Positions 24,948 to 34,470 of a DNA stretch of 64,000 nucleotides are shown piece by piece. This DNA is from Rhizobium sp. SSA_523 (GTDB lineage Bacteria > Pseudomonadota > Alphaproteobacteria > Rhizobiales > Rhizobiaceae): contig NZ_CP129381.1 of NCBI RefSeq assembly GCF_030435705.1, positions 1,054,001 to 1,118,000 of the forward strand, read 5' to 3'. The position numbers and the translations under genes are program-made. The notes under the pieces are model-generated. The model searched no databases. It saw only the letters and a list, made by a program, of their open reading frames with translations, and was not told where the DNA came from. Positions within the stretch are counted from its first letter, which is position 1. Every line of letters begins with the position of its first letter.

Positions 24948-26639
24948 TCAGGCCGAGGGAACCGTCTTGGAAGTGAGGGTGATCACCTGCGCAAAGGCCT
25001 GTTCGACGGCGCGATGCGATGCCATGACGATGGCTGCGCGCGGCAGAAGGTCGCGGATTGCCCCAAGGACCTCTGCCGCGGTCTTTTCATCCAGCCCTTC
25101 CGTCGGCTCGTCGAGCAGAAGTATCTCAGGCCGGCGCAGCAATGCCCGCGCCAGGGCCAGGCGCCTCACTTCGCCGCCCGACAAGCCCTCGCCCAGATGG
25201 CCGAGCGTCAGGTCAAGCCCGCCGCGCGCCCGGACGAGGCCCGCCAGCCGGACACAGTCCAAGACCTGCCACATCTGGCCTTCGCTGCTGTGCGGCGCAG
25301 CCAGACAGAGGCTTTCCCGCACGCTGCCGGCCATGATGACGCTGCGCTGCGGGACCAAAGTCAGTTTCTGTCGAAGATCCTCTTCCCCAAGGGTCCGGAT
25401 ATCCTTGCCGGCAATGAAAATCGTGCCTGCAGACAGGGGATGCAGCCCGGCCATGGCGAGAAGCAGCGTGGATTTTCCACAGCCGCTCGGTCCACGAAAG
25501 GCGATCGTCTCACCGGGCCCGACTTCCAGCGTCAGACCTTCAAGCAGAAAGCCAGCGCCTGCCATTCGCGGAAGAGAGAGGTCCCTAAGACGGAGCAGCG
25601 CTGTCGAGGCAGGGTTCGTCACGGCAGGGTTCGTTACGGCAGCAGCGGCGGGCCTAGTCGACACCGCAGGACGCTCGCGCGACAGATCGGCGCGGACCCG
25701 CCGCGCAGCCTCTGCCATTCGGCCAAAATCGGTGGCGGCGCGTCGCAAGGGGGCATAGGCTTCCACCAGCGCGATCGCGACGAAGACAGTCAGCGCGGCC
25801 ATCGAGGGATCGAGGCCGCCCGTCTGGACCGCGGCCAGACCAAGGCCCAGCGCGCCCGCCACCATGATGGCAGCCAAAGCCGAAAGTGCCAGACCCGTTC
25901 GCCGATCGATACGATCGAGCGGCAGCAGGAGCCGCCGCCTCTCCGCATCCTCCAGATGCTGTCGCCGCTGCCCGATCTGGCCGTAGATTGCGAGATCGCG
26001 CCGGCTGCGGATCAGATCGATCATCCGCGACCGGAAGGCCTGTGTTGCCGCCTCCCGGCGTCTCGACAAGGTCAGCGATGTTCGCCACGCCGCCCAGCAG
26101 ACAATGCCGGCCCCGAGGCTCCAGCCGATGGAGACCCAGGCGGCAATCGCGGGCGTGACAAAGAGGAAGAGGAGCGTGCAGGCCGCGATCTGCACCAGGA
26201 TCAGCGACAGGATCGGCAGCACCAGGCGGAGTGTCACGCCGTCCAGGGCATCGATATCCGCCATCAGACGGTTCAGCGCCTGCGGTCCGCGAAGCGCGGC
26301 AATGCGCTTATAGGGTGCGGCGAGATAGACATCCAGCAGCCGGAGACGGAGCGTCTCCAGGCCCCGCAGCGTCGCATCATGCGTCAGCAGCCGTTCGCCA
26401 TACCGCGCAGCAGCCCGGCCCAGCGCCAGAAAGCGCACCATGGCCGAGGGGCGAAAGACATCGAAGAGCGCGCCGGTACCCGCCAGGCCGGCCGCCGCAG
26501 CGGCGGTGATGAACCAGCCGGAGAGGCCGAGAAGTCCGGCGCCCGCCAGGAGCACGATGACAGACAGCGCCGCGCCCCGCAGCAGCGACACGGCCTGGTC
26601 CTGCGCAATCATCCGGAAGATCGACCATAGGTGCTTCAC
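24948..26639 (-). CDS. cydC: Cysteine/glutathione exporter subunit CydC (ABC type)
   Basis: 563 residues, an ABC half-transporter: six-helix membrane domain (about 15-310) and C-terminal cassette with Walker [12 protein letters not shown], signature LSGGEVRRLALARALL and Walker B ILLLDEPTEGLD. With CydD it exports reductant (glutathione/cysteine) to the periplasm, which bd oxidase assembly requires. ATGA overlap with cydD. Contains an Ala/Thr/Asn-repeat linker (AAAVTNPAVTNPAST) before the cassette. Confidence 0.93.
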   Translation of the reverse strand: MKHLWSIFRMIAQDQAVSLLRGAALSVIVLLAGAGLLGLSGWFITAAAAAGLAGTGALFDVFRPSAMVRFLALGRAAARYGERLLTHDATLRGLETLRLRLLDVYLAAPYKRIAALRGPQALNRLMADIDALDGVTLRLVLPILSLILVQIAACTLLFLFVTPAIAAWVSIGWSLGAGIVCWAAWRTSLTLSRRREAATQAFRSRMIDLIRSRRDLAIYGQIGQRRQHLEDAERRRLLLPLDRIDRRTGLALSALAAIMVAGALGLGLAAVQTGGLDPSMAALTVFVAIALVEAYAPLRRAATDFGRMAEAARRVRADLSRERPAVSTRPAAAAVTNPAVTNPASTALLRLRDLSLPRMAGAGFLLEGLTLEVGPGETIAFRGPSGCGKSTLLLAMAGLHPLSAGTIFIAGKDIRTLGEEDLRQKLTLVPQRSVIMAGSVRESLCLAAPHSSEGQMWQVLDCVRLAGLVRARGGLDLTLGHLGEGLSGGEVRRLALARALLRRPEILLLDEPTEGLDEKTAAEVLGAIRDLLPRAAIVMASHRAVEQAFAQVITLTSKTVPSA

Positions 26640-28459
26640 GAGCCCGCCCCCAGCCTGATCATCCGATGCATATTCTGTGCAAGCCGCATATCATGCGTGG
26701 CGACGATCAGTGTGGCGCCGCGCTCGACTTCGGACAGCAGCGTCTGCGTGACGATGTCTGCGGTTTGCGGATCGAGATCGGCCGTCGGTTCGTCGGCCAG
26801 GATGACATCCGGACATCCGAAAATGGCCCGCGCCAGCATCAGGCGGCGCGCCTCGCCGCCGGATATGCCCGCGCCGCTCTCGCCCAGCCGGGCAAGCGTG
26901 CCACCCGGCAGCGATTGCACGAAGGCCTCGGCCCCGGTGCGCCGCAACACCTCCGCCAGATCCCCCTGACGGCCCAGCATGATATTGTCCCGGATGCTCG
27001 AATTCAGGAAGTGCGGCGCCTGCGGCATCCATCCGAGCCGGGCCCGCCAGGCATCGCAATTCGCGTCGGTCAGCACCACCCGACCGGCAACGAGGACCAG
27101 TCCCCGGCTCGGGACCGAAAGGCCGGCCATCAGGCGCAGGAGCGAGGTTTTGCCGGCGCCGCTTGGCCCCACCAGGGCCAGGCTCTCGCCTGCAGCCACC
27201 GAAATGGTCGGCAGCGCTCTGCCGCCGGGCGAGTAGCATCCCTCGATGCAGAGGCTGGCCGGGCCTGGCAGTGGGGCGACCCGCTCGCCTCTGCCGGCCA
27301 TGAATGCCGTCTTTCCCGCCTGCCAGGCCGCAAATTCATCGGCAACTGCCGAGGCCGATGCCCGGTCATGCCAGGCCGCCGCAAGATCCCGCAGAGGCTG
27401 ATAGAAGTCTGGAGCGAGCAGGAGCAGGAAGATGCCGGATTGCGGCGAGAGCGCTGCTCCCCAGGCGCCGAAGGTGATGGTGCCGAGCAGGGAAAAGCCG
27501 ACATAGACGGCCATCATGGCAACGCCCACCGCGGCGAACAGTTCAAGCACCGTGGAGGACAGAAAGGCCACCGCCAGCACGGCCATTGTTCGGCGCCGCA
27601 GATCATCGGACCGCAGGCGGAAAGGCTCGTGCACGATCTTGCGGGCGCCGAGCAGACGGATGTCGAGCAGGGCCGATAGGCGTTCCACAAGCATGTCGTT
27701 GACGCTGCCGACTTCCTTCAGCTGGCGGGAACTGGTTTCCTTTGCCGCATAGCCGACAAGCGCCATGAACAGAGGGATGAGCGGGCCGCTGACCAGCAGA
27801 ATGCAGGCGGCAACCCAGGAATGCCAGAAGGCGGCCGTCACCAGAACGAGCGGCAGCACCGCCACCCGCGCCTGGGCCGGCAGATAGCGCGTCGCGTAAG
27901 GCGAAAGAAGATCGAGCTTCTCCGTCGCCAGCGAGGCAACGGCTCCGGCGCCGCCAAAGCCGCTTTCCTCAAGGCGCCGGGTTTCCATCGCGATCATGGC
28001 CTTGCGTGCCGCGCCGATAACGCTGTCGGCCGCCCTCTGGGCCTCCTTTTCCGCCACAAAGGAAAAGGCTGCCCGGCACAGTCCGAGACCGGCGAAAGCG
28101 CCGGCCACCATCATCGGCACGATCGCCTCGTCCGCCAGCGCCTGGCCGATCGCCCATGCCACCAGGCCCGCCTGCAAGGGCCATATCAGCGCACCGACCA
28201 CGCCATAGGCTGCGGCGCGCCGCTGGAACTGAAGACCGGGCGCCATCAGCATCGTCAAGGGATCGGCCGAACGATCCCGCCTTGTCCGGCGTCCGGCGCG
28301 CGGGCCGGCCTGCACTGCAGGATTGGCTGGAGGCTCGGATGGCAAGGCGGGCCGAAATAGGGATGGCCGAAATCTGGGACGACGCGGGGCTTTTGCCGTC
28401 TCCCGCCGCTCGAAGCCCTCACCCGGAACAGCAGGTGCAGGAGATGCAGTGTCCAGCAT
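26636..28459 (-). CDS. cydD: Cysteine/glutathione exporter subunit CydD (ABC type)
   Basis: 607 residues; an N-terminal basic, Pro/Arg-rich extension of about 65 residues precedes the usual ABC membrane domain. The cassette has GPSGAGKTSLL, a signature ISGGEARRLMLARAIF and VILADEPTADLD. Partner of CydC. The start at 28459 has AGGAAGG upstream; 28480 (seven residues longer) is also possible. First gene of the cyd run, with a perfect FNR/FixK box 75-88 bases upstream. Confidence 0.93.
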   Translation of the reverse strand: MLDTASPAPAVPGEGFERRETAKAPRRPRFRPSLFRPALPSEPPANPAVQAGPRAGRRTRRDRSADPLTMLMAPGLQFQRRAAAYGVVGALIWPLQAGLVAWAIGQALADEAIVPMMVAGAFAGLGLCRAAFSFVAEKEAQRAADSVIGAARKAMIAMETRRLEESGFGGAGAVASLATEKLDLLSPYATRYLPAQARVAVLPLVLVTAAFWHSWVAACILLVSGPLIPLFMALVGYAAKETSSRQLKEVGSVNDMLVERLSALLDIRLLGARKIVHEPFRLRSDDLRRRTMAVLAVAFLSSTVLELFAAVGVAMMAVYVGFSLLGTITFGAWGAALSPQSGIFLLLLAPDFYQPLRDLAAAWHDRASASAVADEFAAWQAGKTAFMAGRGERVAPLPGPASLCIEGCYSPGGRALPTISVAAGESLALVGPSGAGKTSLLRLMAGLSVPSRGLVLVAGRVVLTDANCDAWRARLGWMPQAPHFLNSSIRDNIMLGRQGDLAEVLRRTGAEAFVQSLPGGTLARLGESGAGISGGEARRLMLARAIFGCPDVILADEPTADLDPQTADIVTQTLLSEVERGATLIVATHDMRLAQNMHRMIRLGAGS

Positions 28460-28836
28460 GATTGCGACCGCCTTCCTCATTCGTCGTCATCTCGGCAATG
28501 CATGCGAGGATAGACGGTCAGATCCTCCAATCCTTGATCTTGATCAAGTTTCGCCAGCCATGGAAAAACAGAGCAGTTCTCATGAATGCTCCTCCCACCC
28601 CAAGTTCTTCCACATGAATTCTAAGATTTGTTGTTAACTAATATAACACGTTTCCTCCCCAGATTTGGGTGGCTGAAATGATCGGATCTGCACTGGCAAC
28701 CGACAGCAGGCAACGTCATTCGAAGAATGGCAGCAGCGCGCAAAGCTGACGCCCGAAAGAACGTGCCCCTCTGGACAACCCGGCAGATGACTTGCCGTGG
28801 CTCCTTTCATGAACGCTTGTTTTTTGGGAGAGGCAT
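28460..28836. other. Intergenic region between divergent cydD and chemoreceptor gene
   Basis: About 375 bp with no convincing reading frame. Contains the FNR/FixK box at 28534-28547 and an AT-rich stretch near 28620-28650 (TTGTTAACTAATATAAC) that may hold promoters in either direction. Nothing else recognised. Confidence 0.6.
28534..28547. promoter_or_regulatory. FNR/FixK box, perfect consensus
   Basis: TTGATCTTGATCAA matches TTGAT-N4-ATCAA exactly. It lies 75-88 bases before the cydD start and about 290 bases before the chemoreceptor, so it most likely controls the cyd genes in low oxygen. Confidence 0.8.
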
Positions 28837-30774
28837 TTGAAACATATATCCATCATCGGCAAGTTCCTGGTCATCATGGCCTGCTTTGGACTATTCTCCT
28901 TCTGCGTCGCGCTATACTCCGCCAGCCAGATCTCGAGCGTCGATGGAAGCTATAGCGAGCTGCTTGACGGCGAAAGTGCAGCAGCCCTCTACTTGGCGCG
29001 CTCCAACCGGACCTTGCAGGCAGGCCGCGCGGCGATCGGGGACCTGATGATGTCCCGTACGCCGGAGCTCAACCAGCGGGCACAGCAGGCCCTTGCCGCT
29101 GCTCAAGCCGATTTCGCCGGCTATATGGATAAAGTTGTCGCGGCCGTTCCGGCCAAGGACGCGATGATGAAACTGAAAGCGGAGGGCCTGCGAATTTTCA
29201 CAGACACCTGCGCGCCGGCCATCAAGGCTGGCGCCTCGGCGACAGAATCGCAGGAAATCGAAGCCTCGCAGGAGATTTTTCTCAGCCAGTGCCAGCCGGC
29301 TTTCAGTGACATTGCTCCGCGATTCACCGCGGCAACGAATGAGGTTGTCGATACCGCCGCCAAGCGCAGCGGCGATTTGTCCGACATGGCGGGCGACACC
29401 GTCATCGCCACGCTGACAGCGGTGATCCTCGGCCTGATCACCGTGCTCGTACTCGGCTTCCTCGCCATCCGTGCCTGGCTGGTCGTCCCGATCCAGACAA
29501 TGTCGGCCACCATGAACCTTCTGGCCAATGGCGACCTTGCCGCAACAGTGGACGGCACGGACCGGCGCGACGAAGTCGGTGCCATGGCGAAAGCCGTCCA
29601 GGTGTTCAAGGATAATGGGCTGCGTGCCCGCGACCTCGAACAAGAGGCGGCAGCCTCCCGTTCAGCGGGCGAAGCGGAACGTTTGCGTGTGGCCGAGCAG
29701 GAGCGCCTGCGTGCCGAGCAGATGGCAAAGGCCACGTCCGGCCTCGCCACGGGCCTCAAACACCTCTCCAACGGCGATCTGACCTTCCTGCTCAACGAGC
29801 CGTTCGCCAGCGAGTTCGAAGCTCTGCGCGCAGATTTCAATGCCGCTGTCCAGCAACTCTCCGGCAGTCTTCGGTCCGTAGCCACGGCAACGGGATCGAT
29901 CGACAGCGGCGCGAGGGAGATCAGCCAGAGCGCCGAGGACCTGTCGAAGCGCACCGAGCAGCAGGCCGCCTCGCTGGAGGAAACCGCCGCCGCGCTCGAC
30001 CAGATCACCACCAATGTCGCGAATTCCTCAAAGCGAACCGAGGAAGCGAGGCATGTGGCGATCGAGGCCAACAAATCCGCCCGCCGCTCCGGTGAAGTGG
30101 TGTCCAATGCCGTCGTGGCCATGCAGCGCATCGAGCAATCCTCCAACCAGATCTCCAGCATTATCGGCGTCATCGACGAAATCGCCTTCCAGACCAACCT
30201 CCTGGCGCTGAATGCCGGCGTCGAAGCCGCGCGCGCCGGAGAGGCCGGCAAAGGTTTCGCCGTCGTCGCCCAGGAGGTCCGGGAACTGGCGCAGAGATCG
30301 GCGCAGGCGGCCCGTGAGATCAAGGACCTGATCCGCAATTCCGTCGACGAGGTCAGCACGGGGGTCAAGCTGGTGCAGGAGACCGGCGATGCCTTGAAGG
30401 TTATCGAGGACCAGGTGGTCACCATCAACAATCAGCTGGATGCGATCGCGACCTCGGCGCGCGAGCAATCGGTGGGTCTGGCGGAGGTGAACACGGCCGT
30501 CAACCAGATGGACCAGGTGACCCAGCAGAATGCCGCCATGGTCGAGGAATCGACGGCGGCCAGCGCTTCGCTTGCCGGCGAGGTCAATCGCCTGCGCGAG
30601 ATCATCTCGAACTTCAGGCTTGGATCGGGCGCCGGCGCGGATGCTGTGCGAGCCGTGGCCGCACGCAGCGATCACAAGCCGGTCGCCTCTCCGGCCCGCA
30701 GGATGATGGCCAAGGTGGCCGGCGCCGTCGGTCTCGGCGGGGGTGCCGCAGCGGAGAACTGGAGCGAATTCTGA
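28837..30774 (+). CDS. Methyl-accepting chemotaxis protein
   Basis: 645 residues. Membrane helices about 7-28 and 190-212 bracket a roughly 160-residue periplasmic domain (four-helix-bundle type). HAMP domain about 212-265, a second HAMP-like segment about 295-345, then the signalling coiled coil (about 350-600) with the conserved tip EIAFQTNLLALNAGVEAARAGE. It ends in ENWSEF, a variant of the C-terminal pentapeptide that tethers CheR/CheB. TTG start with GGGAGAGG upstream; no ATG is available in frame. Ligand unknown. Confidence 0.94.
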   Translation: MKHISIIGKFLVIMACFGLFSFCVALYSASQISSVDGSYSELLDGESAAALYLARSNRTLQAGRAAIGDLMMSRTPELNQRAQQALAAAQADFAGYMDKVVAAVPAKDAMMKLKAEGLRIFTDTCAPAIKAGASATESQEIEASQEIFLSQCQPAFSDIAPRFTAATNEVVDTAAKRSGDLSDMAGDTVIATLTAVILGLITVLVLGFLAIRAWLVVPIQTMSATMNLLANGDLAATVDGTDRRDEVGAMAKAVQVFKDNGLRARDLEQEAAASRSAGEAERLRVAEQERLRAEQMAKATSGLATGLKHLSNGDLTFLLNEPFASEFEALRADFNAAVQQLSGSLRSVATATGSIDSGAREISQSAEDLSKRTEQQAASLEETAAALDQITTNVANSSKRTEEARHVAIEANKSARRSGEVVSNAVVAMQRIEQSSNQISSIIGVIDEIAFQTNLLALNAGVEAARAGEAGKGFAVVAQEVRELAQRSAQAAREIKDLIRNSVDEVSTGVKLVQETGDALKVIEDQVVTINNQLDAIATSAREQSVGLAEVNTAVNQMDQVTQQNAAMVEESTAASASLAGEVNRLREIISNFRLGSGAGADAVRAVAARSDHKPVASPARRMMAKVAGAVGLGGGAAAENWSEF

Positions 30775-30847
30775 CGGAGCTCGGGTGCCCGCCGGACGGA
30801 GACATCGAGTCCCGGGGGGCGAGTTGCTGCACCTATCCGATTATCAT

Positions 30848-30876
30848 GATCAGGGCGGCCGGCCGCTGCCCTGATC
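30848..30876. terminator. Hairpin between convergent chemoreceptor and pentulokinase genes
   Basis: GATCAGGGC/GCCCTGATC, 9-bp perfect stem with an 11-base GC-rich loop containing GGCCGGCC. Probably a bidirectional terminator. Confidence 0.5.
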
Positions 30877-30882
30877 CCGGGC

Positions 30883-32493
30883 TCAGCAGTCCCGCATGCC
30901 GCGAAGCGCATCCTGCAGCGTGCGGAATGCCTGGTAGCGCTGGTCGTGCAGGCGAGCAATATCCCCGGAGGCGGGCGTATAGATCGGGCCGGCCTTGCTG
31001 AGCGCATGCATGGCCTGCTTCAGATCCGGAAAGGCCTTGCCGGCCGTGGCGCCGAGAAGCGCGGCACCGAGCAGAACCGGTTCGGATGTCTGCGGCGCAA
31101 TGACCGGTTTTCCGCTCGCATCCGCCAGGATTTGACGGGTCAGGTCATGCTGGCCGGCGCCGCCGCTGATGATGATCTGCTGGACCTGCGCCCCCGCCTC
31201 CGCCTGTGCCTCGATGATCTGACGCAGACCATAACCAATGCCGCTGAGGCCGGCGACGTAGAGCGCAATGAGATGATCGAGGTCGCGTTCCATGTCGAGA
31301 CCGGCGATCACCGCACGGGCGGCAGGATCGGCAAAGGGCGCCCGGTTGCCGAGAAATTCCGGAACAACATGAAGGCCGCGCGCCAGGCCAATAGCGTGAG
31401 AGCGTGACCCGTGCCGGGCAAGCGCCATGTCGGCCAGCAGGACGGGCACCGAGACGCCGGCGGCAGCGGCCTTCTCCTTCGCCTCGGCCAGGGCCGGATG
31501 GAAGCTGATCAACTGGTCGATTGCAGCACCTGCGGCACTCTGGCCACCTTCATTCAGCCAGAGACCGGGAACCATGGCGGAGAAATACGGCCCCCAGACG
31601 CCCGGCACGAATTTCGGACTGTCGGTCGAGGTGAGGGTGCAGGACGAGGTGCCGAAGACATAGCCGAGATTGGCCTGGGGATCGCCGCCGATGCCGACGG
31701 TGCCGATGCCACCCGCATGCGCATCGATCATGCCGGCCGATACGGGAGTGCCGATGGGCAGGCCGAGGTCCTGCGCTGCGCGCGCGGTGAGGCCTTCGCC
31801 CACGGCCGTGCCGGGCTCGACGATGAGCTGCCCGATCCGCGCGAAATTCTCGTCGGCCAGTTCAGCCAGGCCGATCTCGCGGAAATAGCCGGGCTCCCAG
31901 CGGGATTCATGCGCCAGATAGGTCCATTTGCAGGCGACTGTGCAGGTGGACCGGGCGAGGCTTCCTGTTGCCCGGAAGGTCAGGAAATCCGCCAGATCGA
32001 AGAATTGCCAGGCCATGGCAAAGACCGCCGGACGGTTCTCCTTCAGCCAGAGCAGTTTTGGCGTCTGCATTTCCGGCGAGATTCGTCCGCCGACATAGCG
32101 CAGGACACCGTGGCCCTTGGCGTTGATGCGTTCCGCCTGATCGACCGCACGGTGGTCCATCCAGACAATGATGTCGCGATCGGCGTCTTCGGAGGGCCCG
32201 ACAGGCAGCGACCGGCCGTCTTCTCCCAGAACGACGAGGGAGCAGGTCGCATCGAAGCCAAGGCCCGCGACGCTTGAAGGCTCGATCCCGGCCGAGGCAA
32301 CCGCTGCGCGCACCGCCGCGCAGACCGAATCCCAGATATCCCGGCTCGACTGCTCGACCATATGCGCCGTGTCCCGGAAGAGCTTGATGTCGCGCTTGCC
32401 GGTGCCCAGGCACTGACCCTGCGCATCGAACACGCCGGCCCTTGCGCTGCCGGTCCCGATATCAACGCCGATGAAGCATTTCGAACCGTCCAT
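30883..32493 (-). CDS. FGGY-family pentulokinase (D-ribulokinase-like)
   Basis: 536 residues, the length of the FGGY-type pentulose kinase subgroup. ATP-binding start FIGVDIGTGSARAGVFDAQG, DATCSLVVL, and C-terminal IIISGGAGQHDLTRQILAD with the FGGY phosphate-binding loop. It phosphorylates a pentulose made by the adjacent dehydrogenases: D-ribulose from ribitol or D-xylulose from xylitol/D-arabitol. AGGAGAAGG precedes the ATG at 32493. Last gene of the pentitol operon. Confidence 0.9.
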   Translation of the reverse strand: MDGSKCFIGVDIGTGSARAGVFDAQGQCLGTGKRDIKLFRDTAHMVEQSSRDIWDSVCAAVRAAVASAGIEPSSVAGLGFDATCSLVVLGEDGRSLPVGPSEDADRDIIVWMDHRAVDQAERINAKGHGVLRYVGGRISPEMQTPKLLWLKENRPAVFAMAWQFFDLADFLTFRATGSLARSTCTVACKWTYLAHESRWEPGYFREIGLAELADENFARIGQLIVEPGTAVGEGLTARAAQDLGLPIGTPVSAGMIDAHAGGIGTVGIGGDPQANLGYVFGTSSCTLTSTDSPKFVPGVWGPYFSAMVPGLWLNEGGQSAAGAAIDQLISFHPALAEAKEKAAAAGVSVPVLLADMALARHGSRSHAIGLARGLHVVPEFLGNRAPFADPAARAVIAGLDMERDLDHLIALYVAGLSGIGYGLRQIIEAQAEAGAQVQQIIISGGAGQHDLTRQILADASGKPVIAPQTSEPVLLGAALLGATAGKAFPDLKQAMHALSKAGPIYTPASGDIARLHDQRYQAFRTLQDALRGMRDC

Positions 32494-32530
32494 ATCCTTC
32501 TCCTGCCCTGTGAACGCCGTGCCGGTCATC

Positions 32531-33259
32531 TTAAAGATCGACGCTGTTCGGCAGGATGACAAGATCCCGGATGACGACGTTTCGCGGCCGCGACAGCATG
32601 AAATACACCGCTTCCGCCACCTCCTGCGGCTGCATCAGGCTGCCATTGGCCAGCGCCTCCTCCATCTTCTCCTTTGGCCAATCGTCGAGAAGCGCGGTCA
32701 CGACCGGCCCCGGCAGGACTGCGCCCATCCGCACGCCGTATGGCGAGACCTGCCGGCGCGTCGTGTGCACGAAGGCCTGAACTGCGAATTTCGACGCCGT
32801 GTAGATGGGTTCCCAGACGACCGGGACGACGCCGGCCACGGAACTGGTGAAGAGGATATCGCCGCTCTTCTCCCCGATCATGTGCGGCAGAACCGCGTGC
32901 ACGCTGCGGAAGGCCGCGTTGACATTGAGATGAAGCATGCGGTCCCAGGCGCCCGGATCGCCCTCTGCCACGGCGCCGCCGACATAGGCCCCCGCATTGG
33001 CATGGAAGATGTCGAGACGGCCGGCAACCTCGAGGATCCGCGGCAACAGGCCGGAAACCTGCGGCCCATCCAGAAGATCGACAACCACCATGCGGCATCG
33101 GGGGCCGAGCTCTGCGCAGAGCGCGCGGAGCTTTTCCTCCGCGCGATCGATGAGGACAACCGTTGCCCCCTCATCGAGCAGCTTACGGGCGCAGGCAAGA
33201 CCGATTCCCGAGGCCGCGCCGGTTATGGCTGCGACCTTGCCCTCCAGAATTCCTGTCAT
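32531..33259 (-). CDS. SDR-family ribitol 2-dehydrogenase
   Basis: 242-residue short-chain dehydrogenase. Cofactor motif TGAASGIG at 13-20, catalytic S140, Y153 and K157 ([13 protein letters not shown]). From memory it follows the Klebsiella ribitol 2-dehydrogenase closely ([20 protein letters not shown], and the end [12 protein letters not shown]). Oxidises ribitol to D-ribulose with NAD+. Placed between the xylitol dehydrogenase and pentulokinase genes, which fits the pathway. AGGAGGAAG precedes the ATG. Confidence 0.93.
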   Translation of the reverse strand: MTGILEGKVAAITGAASGIGLACARKLLDEGATVVLIDRAEEKLRALCAELGPRCRMVVVDLLDGPQVSGLLPRILEVAGRLDIFHANAGAYVGGAVAEGDPGAWDRMLHLNVNAAFRSVHAVLPHMIGEKSGDILFTSSVAGVVPVVWEPIYTASKFAVQAFVHTTRRQVSPYGVRMGAVLPGPVVTALLDDWPKEKMEEALANGSLMQPQEVAEAVYFMLSRPRNVVIRDLVILPNSVDL

Positions 33260-33350
33260 GGCTTCACTTCCTCCTGGCAAAGGTTTGGCTGACCTTTCGG
33301 CCGCGGATCATGTCCTCAATCCTGGTATGCGTGACCGAAGGCCTGAGGGA

Positions 33351-34388
33351 TCAATCGGCGAGACGGATCTGCAGTTTGACATCCTCCGGCAGGCCCTTTG
33401 CAGCCCGTTCGAAAGCGGCAATGCTGTCGGCGAAGTCGAAAGTCTGCGTGATCAGCGGCTTCAGATCGACCTTGCCGGAGGCGATGAGGTTCACCGCGCG
33501 GTCGAAATTATTGGCGTAGCGGAACACGGTCTCGATCCTCGCTTCCTTGATGATGGCGGCTGGAACATCGACAGCGACCGGCTCCACGGGCAGACCCACG
33601 AGCACCAGCGCGCCGCCTGGCCGCACCAGATCGAAGATCCCTTCATAGGCCTTCGGACTGCCGCTCGCTTCGAAGATGACGTCGGCCCCCCAGCCCTCGG
33701 TTACATGGGCGACCGTGTCCTGCAGCCGCGTTTCGGCAATATTGACGGGTGTGATGCCCGGATATTGGGCGGCGATGGCCAGCTTCGGGGCGCTGAGGTC
33801 CGAGATGATCACGCTGGAGCAGCCGCCGGCCAGCGCGGCCAGGGCCGTCATGATGCCGATCGGACCGCAGCCGATGACCACCGCAACATCGCCTGGAGTG
33901 ATCCGGGCGCGCGTGGCTGCCTGCATGCCGACCGCAAAGGGTTCGATCATGGCGCCCTCTGCAAAGGACACATTGTCCGGCAGCTTGTAGGTGAAGGCGG
34001 CGGGATGCACCACTTCCGGCGTCAGGACGCCATGCACTGGCGGGGTTGCCCAGAACTGCACGTCCGGATCGACGTTGTAGATGCCGAGCTTGGAGGCACG
34101 CGATGCCATATTGGGCACGCCGGGTTCCATGCAGACCCGGTCACCGACCTTCAGGTTTTTGACATTGGCGCCGATTGCCGTGACGGTTCCCGCGGCTTCA
34201 TGGCCGAGGATCATCGGTTCGCGCACGATGAAGGAGCCGATGGCGCCATGGGTGAAATAATGGACATCGCTGCCGCACACGCCGACGGTATGGATGGCAA
34301 TCGTCACATCGTCCGGACCCATCTTGCGGTCTTGTTTCATCTCCCGGATGGCGAGTTCGCCTTTGCGTTCCAGAACCAGAGCTTTCAT
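33351..34388 (-). CDS. Zinc-type xylitol dehydrogenase / polyol dehydrogenase
   Basis: 345-residue medium-chain dehydrogenase of the sorbitol/xylitol dehydrogenase family. Catalytic zinc ligands C38, H63 and E64 are kept (VGVCGSD, GHEAAG). The loop that normally carries four structural-zinc cysteines reads [20 protein letters not shown] (92-111) with no cysteine, so this is a single-zinc enzyme like mammalian sorbitol dehydrogenase. Probably xylitol (or D-arabitol) to D-xylulose; the exact polyol is not certain. Confidence 0.88.
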   Translation of the reverse strand: MKALVLERKGELAIREMKQDRKMGPDDVTIAIHTVGVCGSDVHYFTHGAIGSFIVREPMILGHEAAGTVTAIGANVKNLKVGDRVCMEPGVPNMASRASKLGIYNVDPDVQFWATPPVHGVLTPEVVHPAAFTYKLPDNVSFAEGAMIEPFAVGMQAATRARITPGDVAVVIGCGPIGIMTALAALAGGCSSVIISDLSAPKLAIAAQYPGITPVNIAETRLQDTVAHVTEGWGADVIFEASGSPKAYEGIFDLVRPGGALVLVGLPVEPVAVDVPAAIIKEARIETVFRYANNFDRAVNLIASGKVDLKPLITQTFDFADSIAAFERAAKGLPEDVKLQIRLAD

Positions 34389-34470
34389 GGGATCTTCCTG
34401 ATCTTATTGCGGGTTGCGATCTGTGTCATGCATACAGCGGCAGTCAATCCGGTCAGATCGACCTCTCCCG

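Noticed and set aside
29121..30431. 436-codon open frame antisense to the chemoreceptor
   Set aside because: Ser/Ala/Thr-rich shadow frame; the chemoreceptor tip motif is on the plus strand.
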